Positions 1-11,619 of a stretch of 64,000 nucleotides of DNA are shown here, piece by piece; the first letter of the stretch is position 1, and each line of letters begins with the position of its first letter. The stretch is from Pocillopora verrucosa (lineage: Eukaryota; Cnidaria; Anthozoa; Scleractinia; Pocilloporidae). The notes beneath the pieces were generated by a model that saw only the letters and a program-made list of their open reading frames with translations, was not told the origin of the DNA and did not search any database. The translations under genes were made by a program, and so were the position numbers. The stretch is from assembly GCF_036669915.1 (NCBI RefSeq), contig NC_089315.1, positions 1,136,503 to 1,200,502 on the forward strand, given 5' to 3'.

Positions 1-423
1 ATAACAATCAAAGTTCTTTTAATTTGCGTAATAACCTTAAAGGGAAGATCGGAAGTCATAAGTTCTTTTAATTTTCTTTTAGTAATAAACAGAAAAAGTT
101 CTTCGTACACTTTGTGGACGTTTGAGAAATTTTGAGGACAAATCATTATCAACGATAGCATCTCATTTCAATAATCCGGGGGAATATGTAGGTCTTAAAA
201 CACTGTTTTAACTTAGGTACACCGCACGCAGCCTTATCAGACGAACACAACAACGCTTTGAAACCATGCATAAAGAAAAAGTTTGATTTTATCAACTGAA
301 ATAAGAATGCAAATTGGCCAGCGTAAAGAGTTTCTAAAGCTGACATTTCGAAAGTGAAGCCTTCGTGAGAGGGAAGGGGAAATACCAAATAAAATTTGAT
401 TTAACAAGATCATTTTTTTTATT
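1..423. other. Duplicated upstream DNA of gene A1, no gene
   Basis: I see no gene here. The stretch matches 27341-27762 almost base for base, so it is the left part of the block repeated upstream of the second A gene. It includes a diverged relative of the Penelope-type terminal motif near 300-365. An open frame on the minus strand (149-388) occurs in both copies but has no recognisable domain and is probably chance. Confidence 0.6.
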
Positions 424-594
424 AACTGAGTTGATAATGTAAATTGGCCACCGTAAAGAGTTTATAAGCTGACTTTTCGAGCGTTAGCCCTTCGTCAGGG
501 GGAAAGCCTGTCTTTCACACTGACGAAGGGCTAACGCTCGAAATGTCAGCTTTTTTACCCTTTACGGTGGCTAATTTACGTTTTCAACTCAGTT
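424..594. repeat. Long inverted repeat resembling Penelope-element ends
   Basis: The arms at 424-497 and 521-594 are near-complementary around a 23-base loop. The inner motif GACGAAGGGCTAACGCTCGA recurs at the 3' end of the GIY-YIG retroelement fragment at 48003-48096. DNA just right of the right arm (to about 655) is the reverse complement of the 5' edge of that same element (47428-47508). This looks like a solo end of a Penelope-like element, a group known for inverted terminal repeats. A second copy is at 27763-27933. Confidence 0.6.
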
Positions 595-632
595 GTTAAC
601 ACTAAATTACCTGCTAGACTCTCCCACCGACA

Positions 633-667
<35 letters not shown>

Positions 668-996
668 ATTGTGGATTGCACTCTTTGCATCACTGATAAC
701 TGTGAACTTTGTGTCGATAAACCATCGAAATTTCTATCGTGTTACTGAAGTTTTCCCCATTACGAAAGAAAGAAGTTGAAACAAGGTATCAAAAATACAA
801 CAAATAATGTCATGTCGAGCAAAGCTGATCATTTTCCGCGAAAAATGGCTAAATTGGCGTAATTCAATGATAGAACGCAAATTTAATGATGCATGAAACG
901 TGAAATTATCTCGTTATTCTATTTATCGGCTAAATATTGACATATGCTTTCACAAACTGATCAGACAGAAAAGAAGAAGCATCAAGATATTCAAGC

Positions 997-3150
997 ATGT
1001 TCCCTCAGTGGTTCAGGTTTGCTGTGGTTACTCTTATCAAACTGGTGCTGGTTTTTGGTCGACATAAAGTTGGAGCAGATTTCAGCGATAGCTGCGACAA
1101 CTCACCTAATTCCCTCTCATGCATCCACACGTATGAAGAGCTTTATAACAGCTTGGCAAAGTCAGAAAACAGTTTTAACATTGAGTCAGCTATATATCCA
1201 TCGAGGAGGCCTTCTTCTGTCCGTGTGTTTGTAAATTTACATGGTCCTAACGAGGCAGAAAACCTCATCGTGCCCTACACTTGGAGCCTTTCCTGTTTGT
1301 ATGTTGCTGTCCCACCACTCATGCTGGAAGTTTTGTCCCTCGGATCCATCCTTGTGACGCCTCGGACTCAAACACTGAATATAACTATTCCATATTTCTG
1401 CTGCAATGTGTCAAAGAAGGAGAATGAAAGAAGGACAATAGTTAAAGAAAGGATTAAAAGAGCTCTCGCATCAGTAAGTGTGTTGTTTTCTCCCTTAATT
1501 TGGAAACAACAGGAAACTGATTAGAAGAGCTGCCTTCAGCACTCTTAGTCCTCCGTTAGTTAGCAAGTATGCAGAAATGAAAAGAAAATAAACGCTATTA
1601 TTTGGTTGGCAATAAGGTACACGGACGTTCCCCTATTGTAAATTTAAACAGCTTTTGGTCCTGAATTATTCTAAAGGTGTTTCGAGTACGTGACGTTAAT
1701 AATTGTCTTAGCTGAAGTCTACTGCTAAAAAATCTTTTGAGCCAAGCAACCCACACTTTCAAGTTTCCCTGAAAGTTTGCGGGCCGGTACTCTTCAATAT
1801 TCCTTGGTGGAAAAAGGCATTGCTTAACTCACTAACAACCGTCTCTCAGCTATTGACCATCCTTTGAAGTTTATACAATTTTGATATACGATTGCTGGTA
1901 CATTTCAGCTTCAAGATCTTGCCGTATCACCAGGGATACGGGATCCAAGGACGAACACAGCGGAATGTGTTATCGAAGGCCACGGAATAGACTCAAGGGC
2001 TACAGGACGCAGTGTGTATATCAGAACAATCCATTGGTGTTCATTTCTTTTCGCTGTTGTAGTTTCCCATATGTTAACTTCATTTCTTCATCATTGCAGA
2101 AAAGAAGGTTGGCCAGAGAAAACCCCAGGCAAAAGGCTCGCAGGCAGGCGAGACAGGCAAAAGATTAGGATAAAAAATACTGCTAAGGCTATCTTCTATC
2201 TAGGTCTTTTGTTATCGATACTTGGTTTAAGTCAACAATTGATACTCCTTTTCCTTTTTGTAAATTTTTACCAGGAAGAAGTTCTTCTTTACTGGGACAT
2301 TGCAACTATTTTACTCTCTCTCTGGGTGGCAATGGCATTCAATACAGTGATTGGCCTAATACCACATATCCGTAATAAATTAGAAAATTATTTTCCATGG
2401 CTGAAGACAGACTCGGCTGACAGGGGAGAAGGCATGAGCTGTTTTTCTAAACCGGTCGCCTTTACATGTGCAGCCACCACTAGTTTCTGTTCCTGTTGGA
2501 TGCTAATTGGCATAATGCTTAACCCGACTTGGGGTTTGACTGTTGCGCTTATGATATGCTTTACTTTTGCCTCCTTCACTTATGCTGTCTACGAATATCT
2601 TACTTTAGTTAGCTGTAAACAAGATGGAGTGAAACCCGATAAACTGCATGCTCTATTACCTGGTCTGTTGGGTTTCCTTGCTGTTATTGTCTTAATTCCA
2701 GTAATTGTGTTCGCCGGCCAGTCATTTAATGGAAGAGAAACTGCGGATGAAACATTGAAGACCATACTTATGACTGCTCTTGGTTCCTTCGTTTCGTGGT
2801 TGTCTTGGAAGAGGCTTCTGGACAAAAGCCAAAAGTCAGAAGAGAAACAAACCCAACTCCCATCCAGTGACCCAAGGCGGACGCCTTCTGACGTCGTTAC
2901 GGATACTGACTCAAGGCAATTTTCATTCAGCGATTCATCAACTTCTTACACCTCAAGTCAGAATTCTTTATATCATACATGTCCTTGCCTATGTCATCCA
3001 CCAGTAAACGATCACAATACGGCGGAAAGTCAGTCCTCAAACGATGGTTTATTTATAGAAAAAAGCCAAGCATGTTGCAGAATGGTGCTAAGTGGTAAAA
3101 ATATCAAATTTAACGAGAAACAAAGGAATGACATAGAGAGCAAAGTGTAG
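997..3150 (+). CDS. Gene A1: signal peptide, cysteine ectodomain and about 7 TM helices (unrecognised family)
   Basis: Coding exons are 997-1473 and 1909-3150, joined in phase 0 (TCA|gtaagt; acatttcag|CTT), giving 572 aa. Exon 1 has a hydrophobic N-terminus (about residues 1-26), then an ectodomain with the core KSENSFNIESA, an LSCLY motif and a CC pair. Exon 2 starts LQDLAV and has seven hydrophobic segments, with GIMLNPTWGL between TM4 and TM5 and AGQSFNGRETADE after TM6. The tail is Ser/Thr-rich with a cysteine cluster CPCLC. Basic loops fall on the cytoplasmic side if the N-terminus is outside. I do not recognise the family; a membrane receptor or channel-like role is only a guess. The start is the first ATG giving a signal peptide. 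An out-of-frame ATG lies upstream at 944. The intron is shorter (435 bp) than in the second A copy (584 bp). Confidence 0.82.
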
Positions 3151-4768
3151 CAAAATCTGAATTCGTCGGCTTAAAACTCGGTCTCCATGTGGAATACCAC
3201 TTTTATTTGCAATCGACTTCTTAAATTACGATTTGTAGGGTCAAAGAAGATATTTGAATCGGTTTGCAGAGTTTGAAATGTCAAAATAGTAATGAAATGG
3301 CGGGAAAAACTATTTCCTACTGCTTCTCTTATAACATACGTTGAGTAACCACTCGTCTGGAAACTCATACATTTAACAAAAGGTAGAAAGATTTCGAGAC
3401 TTCAATGAAATCAATTGCATCACGAGGAACTAAGCACAGTGCCATAAGTGGCAATGGCGGTTGTGTGTTGGGAATATGCCATTATTAAGGAAATGTATCA
3501 ACTAAATATTTTTCCAACAGTGGGGTTGTTACTGGAAGAACAATCTGTCGAGGAGATTTTTAATAACAAGAGAAGAGGCAAGATTTTTTCATGTTTAAGA
3601 TAACTCTGCTCAGGAGCACGAGCGAAATGGCTGTACTGTTTTAGTACTTTTTGTTGTACAAATATAGATAGAGTCTAGCTGTGGATCTGAGAAGGAGTCA
3701 TTTTCTTCATTGAGGAAGTTTTCCATAAGAGCTTTTTCCAAGATGTTCTCGAGGCCAAATACCATGGAACACACGAGTTCTCTACTGTTGATAGGTGACT
3801 CACCTACATTTAACTGACAGGAATTATTTTTTACTGATGTGATCAGTTATGATAAATTCAATCTTGTATTACCTTGATTACATTGGAAATCTAGTTAAAT
3901 AACGTTAGGATCTATTGCTCTCTAAAAAACTTGTAAAACTAAAAACAAATTGAGTGTTCGTCCTCAAGTCAACGTGAAAATGAATCACCTTGCATTTGCT
4001 CAAAATTATATTTAGACATCATTAACAATAGCTGACCCGTGGCTGCAGTTGTCACGACATCATTATCAACTTGTAAACAATGGATACTAAAAACATCGCT
4101 CGACTTGTAAGTCAAATCATGTGGAAACGTTCAGCCTATTAATCGGTAAGGTAAATTTCTCATGATATCAGCCTTCCCCATAAGCCTCGAGCTCAATTAT
4201 CGACCGGACCGGATAGCCATAAAAGATCAGGCATATTATTTATTTGAACCGTTAAAGAATTAAGAAATATAAGTGTAAGAGTTTATAAGTTTACAACTTC
4301 CGTTTTCTTTCGGAGCAATCTAGTGTGACTTATTTCCATTGACACCCAAGTAAGTGATCTGTGGTCGTTCAACTCCTATAGTCACAGGCTTAAATTTGGA
4401 TATCTCATTTTGGTTTCGTTTCACTTGAAGGTGGCAAAACAGAAAAGGCATTAAAAGAATATCATAAAACAGAACATCAAACATGAAGAGTACAAAAACG
4501 TACCATTCAACAAGAAATACATATATCATAAAATAGGAACCATCCGAACTAAATGTATCAACTCGGAGGCTATGAACTAAATTAAGTGTCACTCAGCTGC
4601 TTTGATGATAAGCGATACATTTATGAAGATGGTATAACATCTTACGCTTATGGACAAATTTGAAGATGCAACGTCACGGCACATCTATACCGGCCCACCT
4701 TAATAATTCAGCGCTTCAATGTAATATTTCTACTGAACGATGTGACGTCACGCCACAGTTGTGTCAGC
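3151..4768. other. 3' flank of gene A1, no gene
   Basis: No convincing gene is seen. The segment from about 3310 to 4420 is homologous to the DNA upstream of B-type genes (about 17.4-18.2, 24.85-25.75 and 41.55-42.43 kb), which ties the A and B units to a common ancestral array. The same region is duplicated at 30639-32228. Confidence 0.6.
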
Positions 4769-5305
4769 TTACATCTTGCAAGTTTCACAGGCACAGTCTA
4801 GTTCATGAGTCCATGTTAGAGCTGCCTCATGATGACTTTTAAAATAATCAACCACGGTTTTACCATTCCTTACAAACCATATAAATGGTAACTTACATCT
4901 TAACACCTTTTTATAAGGACTAAAAAGCTTGTAAGACATTCTAAGTTGCCAAGCTCTTGTTTTCTTAACTCTACAATTCGAATCAACCCAATCATCGAGG
5001 CTACCAGAAACTCGATACATACTCATTTCCTCTTGAAACTTTTCAAAGGCTCGACTAAGGCACATTCCATATACGAATGCATTCTGAATAACATAGTTTT
5101 CGACAGTCCTAAAGCAGTCATAACAATACAACTTCATCCAATAGTCAGCAAATAACCGGACATTGTCGTTCATGTAGGCCATATTTTGGTAATAAAACCC
5201 GTTGATGATTTTTACGTTGATATCTCTTTTATAGCCAGTGTCATTCATATCTTCTAAATCCAAATCATGCACCAAATCGGTTAAACCAGTTTTACTCTCA
5301 GCCAT
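4769..5305 (-). CDS. Single-exon ORF of 178 aa, unrecognised
   Basis: An ATG-started open frame on the strand opposite the receptor array. The protein begins MAESKTGLTDLVHDL, has no signal peptide or membrane segment, is rich in aromatic residues in the middle (NGFYYQN, YWMKLYCYDCF), and ends with a cysteine group CACETCKM. I do not recognise a family. The copy at 32229-32765 has the same length and differs by about seven residues, with few silent changes, so the pair gives no clear sign of purifying selection. It occurs only in the A-type units. It could be a real small gene, a domesticated mobile-element ORF or a decaying relic. Confidence 0.5.
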   Translation of the reverse strand: MAESKTGLTDLVHDLDLEDMNDTGYKRDINVKIINGFYYQNMAYMNDNVRLFADYWMKLYCYDCFRTVENYVIQNAFVYGMCLSRAFEKFQEEMSMYRVSGSLDDWVDSNCRVKKTRAWQLRMSYKLFSPYKKVLRCKLPFIWFVRNGKTVVDYFKSHHEAALTWTHELDCACETCKM

Positions 5306-6976
5306 TTTTAAAATTAAATTAATTTATGACCTTCTAAATATACCAAGCCCAAGCTTCAGCTGTGTGATGATCATCTTGCTAAGAGTCATGGCGAAACTAT
5401 AAGAGTTTGGATGGGAATATTTACGACCGCTCTTAGAAATGAAAAATACAGTCAAATTCTCAATAAAAATACCTCACCTTACTTCCACAGTGCATCGCTT
5501 GTTATCTGACCGCTTACTATATTAAAAAGAACCCATTTCGGCGAGTTATCCATTTCTAAAAGCCTGTGGTAAACTTAGAAACACCTGGAGCTTGGGCCGC
5601 CTGCAAACATCATTTACTGAGATTGGTTGAAAAAAATCACGAGACAGTCGTATGACCATCATTCCACTTTAAAAACAATAGAGCAAGTTCAGACCTGTTA
5701 GCGGGCAACCCCCTATTTTGTTTCCGAGTATTTGACTAATTATTCAGATGCACTCTATCCGTTCAACCCTGCTGGTCGCAGCCGTCAAAGTGGGAATATT
5801 GTTCCTGCGTTTCTTGTCAGTGTCATCGAGCAGATTTCTGTGTCAAAACTCAATCCTACTTCGTAACTCACAAAAAAGGTATTTCCAACATATACCATGA
5901 TTTTTTTAAGTGAGTAAGCTCGTCTTAAAGCTCAAATAGCGATAACATAACACAGACCCAGTATAGTAAATCGAACGCAATCGAACTGAATTTCAATTAG
6001 ATATTATTATATATGTAAAACAATGGAAAAATGTTTCCTCGACTCTAAATGTCTAAGAAATAATTGTCCCTTCATCAATTGTTCATTTTTCTGGTAAATT
6101 AGTTAAGAGTATCTGATATTGTATCTAAATAGCAACCAGTCTTGCGGCTAAACAAATCTTTTCCTTTTTCACTGAGTCCGGGATAATGTTATGATATTGT
6201 AAGGTGAAGTTATTCCTTAATCACAAATTTTACATGCTGTATAACAGTTCAAGCTAACGATATTATTAAGTATGATTCTAATCATTATACACCTGAGTAC
6301 AGCACTGTTTATTAAAAAACTATAATCTCAGTAGTTATCTTGTGCCAAAACAGGTTTGGATTTTTTAATTTACATCTCCAATGTAGCGTTGTAGTTCTGG
6401 ATGCATTTTATATAAATTCATCACTTGGAAAGATTTTTCAACTCTATATAAAAAACTGTAATGTGCGTGCAAAGAGGATAACAAGCCAACTTTTAAATAG
6501 TGCTTTCGTTCAGATTTGAGTTTACATAGGTGGCTGTTCCTACAGTACATGGCACCCTTAAGAAACTGAAATTTTTCTGGTTTAAAAATTGAAAAAGTTC
6601 GTCATATCTGGTGGTCTGGAACGAACACAGATGAACTTTGCCCCAACAGCCTCTTTGAAGACAAGTGAGTAATACTAGGAGGGGGGGGGGTCTATCAGTT
6701 TATAAAATATCTCCTTTTAAGTATTGTGTCCATTTTATTTTTTCTCTACCAAATTAAAGCTGTCAAGGTTTTTCAGGTATTTTACTACATAACTGATCTT
6801 GCAAGAGCTTTCACATGCACCAAGTCTTACTGAAAGCACTGCCAAATACAAAGACCTCAAATTGTACCTTTTTTAAGTGCCCTATCCTATACAATGTATC
6901 AATTAATTAATCTTGTAGCAGTATGATTACTACAAAATATGACTTAATAAATAAATTCAGACTTCTCAACATGTTT
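5306..6976. other. Inter-unit DNA, no gene
   Basis: No gene is seen. From about 5990 onward the sequence is homologous to the 3' flanks of the B genes (for example from 21515), so the A unit ends in B-type tail DNA that leads into a PHPT1 exon 3 relic. A G tract lies near 6682. Confidence 0.55.
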
Positions 6977-7072
6977 CTAATAACCCTTATTGGAGAAGGT
7001 AATACTTTCAAAATCTGGGTAAGCTTTTATAAGTTTCTCGACTGCGATGGAGTGATCTGCTCTACCAAACCC
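6977..7072 (-). pseudogene. PHPT1: PHPT1 exon 3 relic, copy 1 (open)
   Basis: On the minus strand a splice acceptor (ttccag) is followed by 96 nt encoding GFGRADHSIAVEKLIKAYP and ending SNKGY-stop. This matches exon 3 of the complete gene at 47122-47217. No exon 2 or exon 1 lies behind it in this unit, because the unit is fused directly to the next B-gene upstream region near 7270. It is a headless 3' fragment carried along by tandem duplication. The frame is intact, though it differs from the parent at several residues. Confidence 0.75.
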
Positions 7073-8452
7073 CTGGAAATTAAAAATAAATATTTCAGAA
7101 AGTCAGTCATAGCAGAGAAAACCATGTGTCACTAATAATTACTTATTACCAACAGACTGACATATGCTTGCCTAAAGGTCAGTGTATTGAGGGGTCTGGG
7201 TTGAATTCATTCCCGAGCCATAGTTTAGTGTTCCTTAGCAGATTGTTTCACTCTCACAAGTCCTCTCACCACCCTAATAAACTTGTAAAACTAAAAAAAA
7301 ATTGAGTGTTCGTCCTCAAGTCGTTGGTTTGTAAGTCAGATCGTTTGGTTTGTAAGTCTTCTTTACAGGGAAGGTACTCTCCACCTGTTTCATAACATTT
7401 TTCTTTTAGTTGTAAGCATGTCGTCCACCTACCAAAAATTCAAAGACGATCAGGGTTAGGAGAGTTTGTTTATTACCTGAAAGGTTTGCTGACACAAGTT
7501 TAGTTATGAAAAAGCCCTACATTTCAAATTTATTAGACGCAATATAAGATTTCGATGTCTAAAATTTAATGTTTTTGCGAGGTCTTAGTGACTAGAATTA
7601 GTGATTCCGTGGTCATCTGTGATAACCGCGAGAGATAAAATTAGGACAGTCAAGCCTACGATAAGCCATTAGTCGTTAGGAGGGTTTAGGTAAGAAGTTA
7701 AGCTGTTTCCAGCGCTGATTTTTTCCCTTAAATGTTTATATCAAAAGGAATTGATTTCAAACTTTGATTAGTTGAGGCTTTATTCAGAATGGCAAACGAT
7801 AGAAGCTTACAGATACGGATTATTGGAGTTAGACCTTGCTATTTCATGGAAACCGGAAGTATCATGAACGTGTTCTTTTATTTACATCCAGCCGATATAC
7901 TAAGTATTTGGCCGAGCCAAAATGTAAAGAATTGTACCACAAATCACTGCAGATAAACTGTTGCCAACAACCTTCCCACAAGCGTTACGATCATTTAAGC
8001 CACATCGTAGCTAGTTTCTCCACATTAATTCGCGAGAAATCCTCTACTGATTCTTCTTGAATATATTCAATGTTGAAAGAAAGGCATTCAGTATTCGTTT
8101 CAAAGCCTCGTTTCACCCAAGAATATAAACGAGTACCATAGCACTATCAAGGACTAACTTTTTTATGTGCTGGGTGATTTTCTGCGATGGACTTGCGTCC
8201 TTTCCACATGGAGTGGCAATATACTAACTTGACACTTCATGCTATATGGAAACTGTGATAACCTCTAGCAATAATCTAAGCGAGTTCCGCTCATAAAATA
8301 TTGTGTTTTGACAGCTAACAGGAAATAACCAGCCTCAAAAAGTAAAAGTGGATCAAACAAAGCTGATTTGTATTCATTCCGCTTCTCTTGCAGGAAATTT
8401 TGGAACTGGTCAAGGGATTCAAAGCTCTTAGAATCTCCACTGTTTTTCAAGG
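7073..8452. other. Unit junction and upstream region of gene B1
   Basis: Near 7257-7280 the PHPT1-derived flank is joined directly to B-upstream DNA. The same join is present at 34715-34740, so it predates the block duplication. The rest is the upstream region shared by all B genes. A short open frame at 7836-8060 recurs in other units but is disrupted differently in each, so I do not call it a gene. Confidence 0.5.
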
Positions 8453-10555
8453 ATGGCATTTTTGCGAATCGATCTCAAATTTCTGGTCTTAATTCAAGTT
8501 ATGATAATACACCTATTTCCAAAACACATGTCTCAAGCAACAGCTACCAATAACTGTACAACTGCGGTCAATTCAACTGATGCCTGTAACAAAATCACTT
8601 ACGAACAAGTTTACAACATCTTGACGAAATCAGAAAACAGTTTCAACATCGAGTCGGCTCTTTATCCACCCAAGAGGCCTTCCTCAGTTCGTGTGTTTGT
8701 AAATGTCTATGGCCCCAACAAAACGGAAAGTTCAACTCCTGCTGCCAAATACACGTGGAGTATTTCTTGCCTGTACGCTGCTCTTCCTGCTAAAGTTCTT
8801 GAATTTTGGTCCTTATGGTCAATCATGGTGACCAGTCGAACACAGGAGCTTAACATAACAATTTCACTTTCCTGCTGTGATGTGACGAAAGGGAAACTAA
8901 AAAAACACATCGAAGACGCTCTAGCTGCTGTAAGTACTTTGACCAATTTAGATTATGTGCCAAAATAGCAAAAGAATTCTTATTGAACATTAAAAACCGA
9001 TCAGGAAAAAACAGTGCACTCTTAACCTTGTAAACATCTTCTCCGAAAAGAATTGAAAGTAGAGTTGTTACTTCAGTTATAATAACTTCATCTATGGAAC
9101 TGAAAATGTTAGTACCCCTTGGAAAATGAGAAATTCGGATAGGTACGATTTTGGACTACGTCCCCACCCCTCTCCCCTCTCCTCGTCTAAATTTGTTAAT
9201 TAACATCTTCGTTCTAGTCTCTCCCACAAACTGTAGGTCACTTAAATGAACGCAAAAAGCTAAAACAGTTCAAAAGAATTGTCTTTGAAGTCCATGAACA
9301 GAAACGCAACGATTCTCTAAAGTGGAGATAAAATTTCCATCTTTGCGGAGAGAGTGATTCATATTTCCTTTATTCGAGTTGTTTGGCAAATTGTGCCAGA
9401 GTCAGGGAGATTCGTGTATGTTCCCAGAAACTTATAGCTTATTCGGCAGAGTTGGCTTGTAAGTTGGGCATGTACACTGTTATTACGACCATGAACCCAT
9501 GACTTGGTACTAGTCATACCAAAAGGGATTCATTGTTCTGTGTTTTAAATATTTTTTAAAACCTTCCAATATCCCATAGCTTATCACTTCTTTTTCGCTT
9601 ACTCTTTTAGAATCATCCTTTTCTTTGATTTGACTTAGTTCTGTCTTATGTTTCATAGCTCCAAGATCTGGCTGTTAGGCCAGCAATGAGAGACCCCCAA
9701 CTGAATTCTGCTGAGTGTATCACAGAGGGACATCAACCAAATATTTCTTCTGTTACAGAACACAGTTGGCGAATAATATTAATTTTAGTCCTCTCTTTCC
9801 TCTTTTCGATAGTGTCTGGGCCATTGTTGGCCTTTATAACAATGAAGAAACGGGATGAGCTCAAAAATGAGGGGGAATGGGAGTCAAAAGTTAAGAAAAA
9901 TTCGATAGATTTCCTTTGTGGATTTTTGTTAGTAATATTTGTTGCTATATATATAGCAAAAGTGGTAATAGTTTATGGATATAGCAGCGGTGAGAAAATT
10001 GTTCCAATTAACATGTATGCTGTTTTTGTAGCAATACAACCAATCATTGTGTTTGTTGGGATTATAGTCTTTTGTATGACATTATATTGCTGTGGGGAAG
10101 ACCAGGAAAGACAACAACAACAAGAACAACAACAAGAACTTCCAATGGAGGACATTGTAAAGAAGAAGTCATTCTTTTTCATAATTTGTGCAAATTTAGC
10201 AACCTACCATTTTTGTTGGCTCTTAGTTGGTATAATGCTGAATCCTATCTGGGGTCTCGTTGTTCTGCTCGTACTTTGCCTTTTTATTGGTGTCTCAACC
10301 TTTGCATTTTATACCTACAAGTCTCCAGTCCCTCAAGGGGAAAACCCCCCCAAAAAAAGTCTGTTATTTTCCTCATGTTTTGCTAGGTTCCTAGCCATCT
10401 GTGTTCTTATTGTTATTGTGATTCTAGCTGGGCAGTCATATAATGGAAGACAAACTGCTGATGAAGCTTTGAAAGAAGCAGTGATGTATTTAATCTCTAT
10501 ATTCTTTTCATGGCTCTATTGGAAGGGGTACTGGCTTAGATCTGCTGATCATTAA
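8453..10555 (+). CDS. Gene B1: signal peptide, cysteine ectodomain and about 7 TM helices
   Basis: Coding exons are 8453-8929 and 9659-10555, joined in phase 0 (GCT|gtaagt; tttcatag|CTC), giving 457 aa. A signal peptide covers about residues 1-28. The ectodomain has cysteines before ITYEQVYN, in ISCLYAALP and as a CC pair, plus several N-x-S/T sites. Exon 2 has hydrophobic segments at roughly 198-220, 243-266, 280-303, 331-352, 357-378, 400-418 and 430-448. Signature motifs are GIMLNPIWGL and AGQSYNGRQTADEALK. The TM3-TM4 loop is Gln-rich. The tail stops early (LRSADH): gene B4 has GAA where B1 has TAA, so B1 has lost about 11 tail residues. Function is unknown. Confidence 0.82.
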
Positions 10556-11598
10556 AGTGGTCATCTTCTGAATGAACTAGCGTAAAAGAAATGCAAACAC
10601 TTGTGTCTTAAGATGCTCCAATCCTTTCATTTGGATATTATTGTACATGTAAACCAATGGAAAAATTTTTTCTGGACTCACCCTAAGCATCTGAGTAATA
10701 ACTAACCCTTCATTAATTGCTCATTTTCTGGTAAATTAATGAAGAGTATTTGGTATTGTATCAAAATAGTAGCTGGTCTTATGGCTAAACTTATCTTTTC
10801 CTTTTTCCCTAAGTGCTTGATGATGTAATGATATTGTAAGGTGAAGTTTTTCCTTAGTCACAAATTTTACATGCTGTATAACAGTTCATGCAAATGATAT
10901 AATTAAGTAAGATCCTAATCATTACACACCTAACTTAATTTGAAGAAGTACACCACTGTTTATTAAAATTATAATCTCAGTTACTATCTTGTGCTAAAAC
11001 AGGTTTGGAAAGCAAACCTTAGCAACCTATTGTATAAATTTAACTAACCTTAGTTTGCATAACTTGGTACCAATGAAGCCCAAACTAGCTAACTGGCGAA
11101 ATGTTTACCACCAAGGTAAATAATATTTGTGCCTTTCAAAGTCTATAATTTTTTTGTTCTCATATACAGGTTTCAATTTGTTTACATCTCCAATGTAGCA
11201 TTGTAGTTCTGGATGCATTTTATAAAAATTCATTACGTGGAAAAATTTCTAAATCTATATAAAAAACTGTTAGTAATATGTATGCATAGAGGATAACTAG
11301 CCAATGGTAAACAGTGCTTTCATTAAGATTTGAGGTTACATAGGTGGCTGTCCCTACATGGCACCTTTAAGAAACTGAAATTGTTCTGGTTTAAAAATGG
11401 AAAAAGTTCGTCATATCTGGTGGTCTGCAACAGAACACTGAGTTGGGAGGGGGTCCATCAGTTTATAAAACATCTCCTTTTATGTATTGTGTCAATTTTA
11501 TTTTTTCTTTAGTGAATTAAAGCTGTCAAGATTTTTTCAGGTATTTTGCTACACAACTAACCTTGCAAGGCTCTCACAAGGCTCTTACCAAGTCTTTA
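10556..11598. other. 3' flank of gene B1, no gene
   Basis: Probable 3' untranslated and flanking DNA. It is closest to the flank of gene B4 (45911 onward), including a shared stretch around aatgcaaacacttgtgtc. No gene is seen. Confidence 0.5.
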
Positions 11599-11619
11599 CC
11601 CTTGCGAAATGGCTTTTGG

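Noticed and set aside
149..388. 79-aa minus-strand frame, repeated at 27487-27726
   Set aside because: Present twice only through block duplication; no domain and no splice context.
944..1234. 96-aa frame starting at 944 overlapping gene A1 exon 1
   Set aside because: Different frame from the ectodomain, with no counterpart in B genes. At most it is an upstream ATG.
7836..8060. Open frame MLFHGNRKY... upstream of B genes (also 18700, 35291, 42916)
   Set aside because: It recurs only because the whole upstream region is duplicated. It ends at different places in different units and has no domain, and the equivalent in the orphan unit near 26230 lacks the start.
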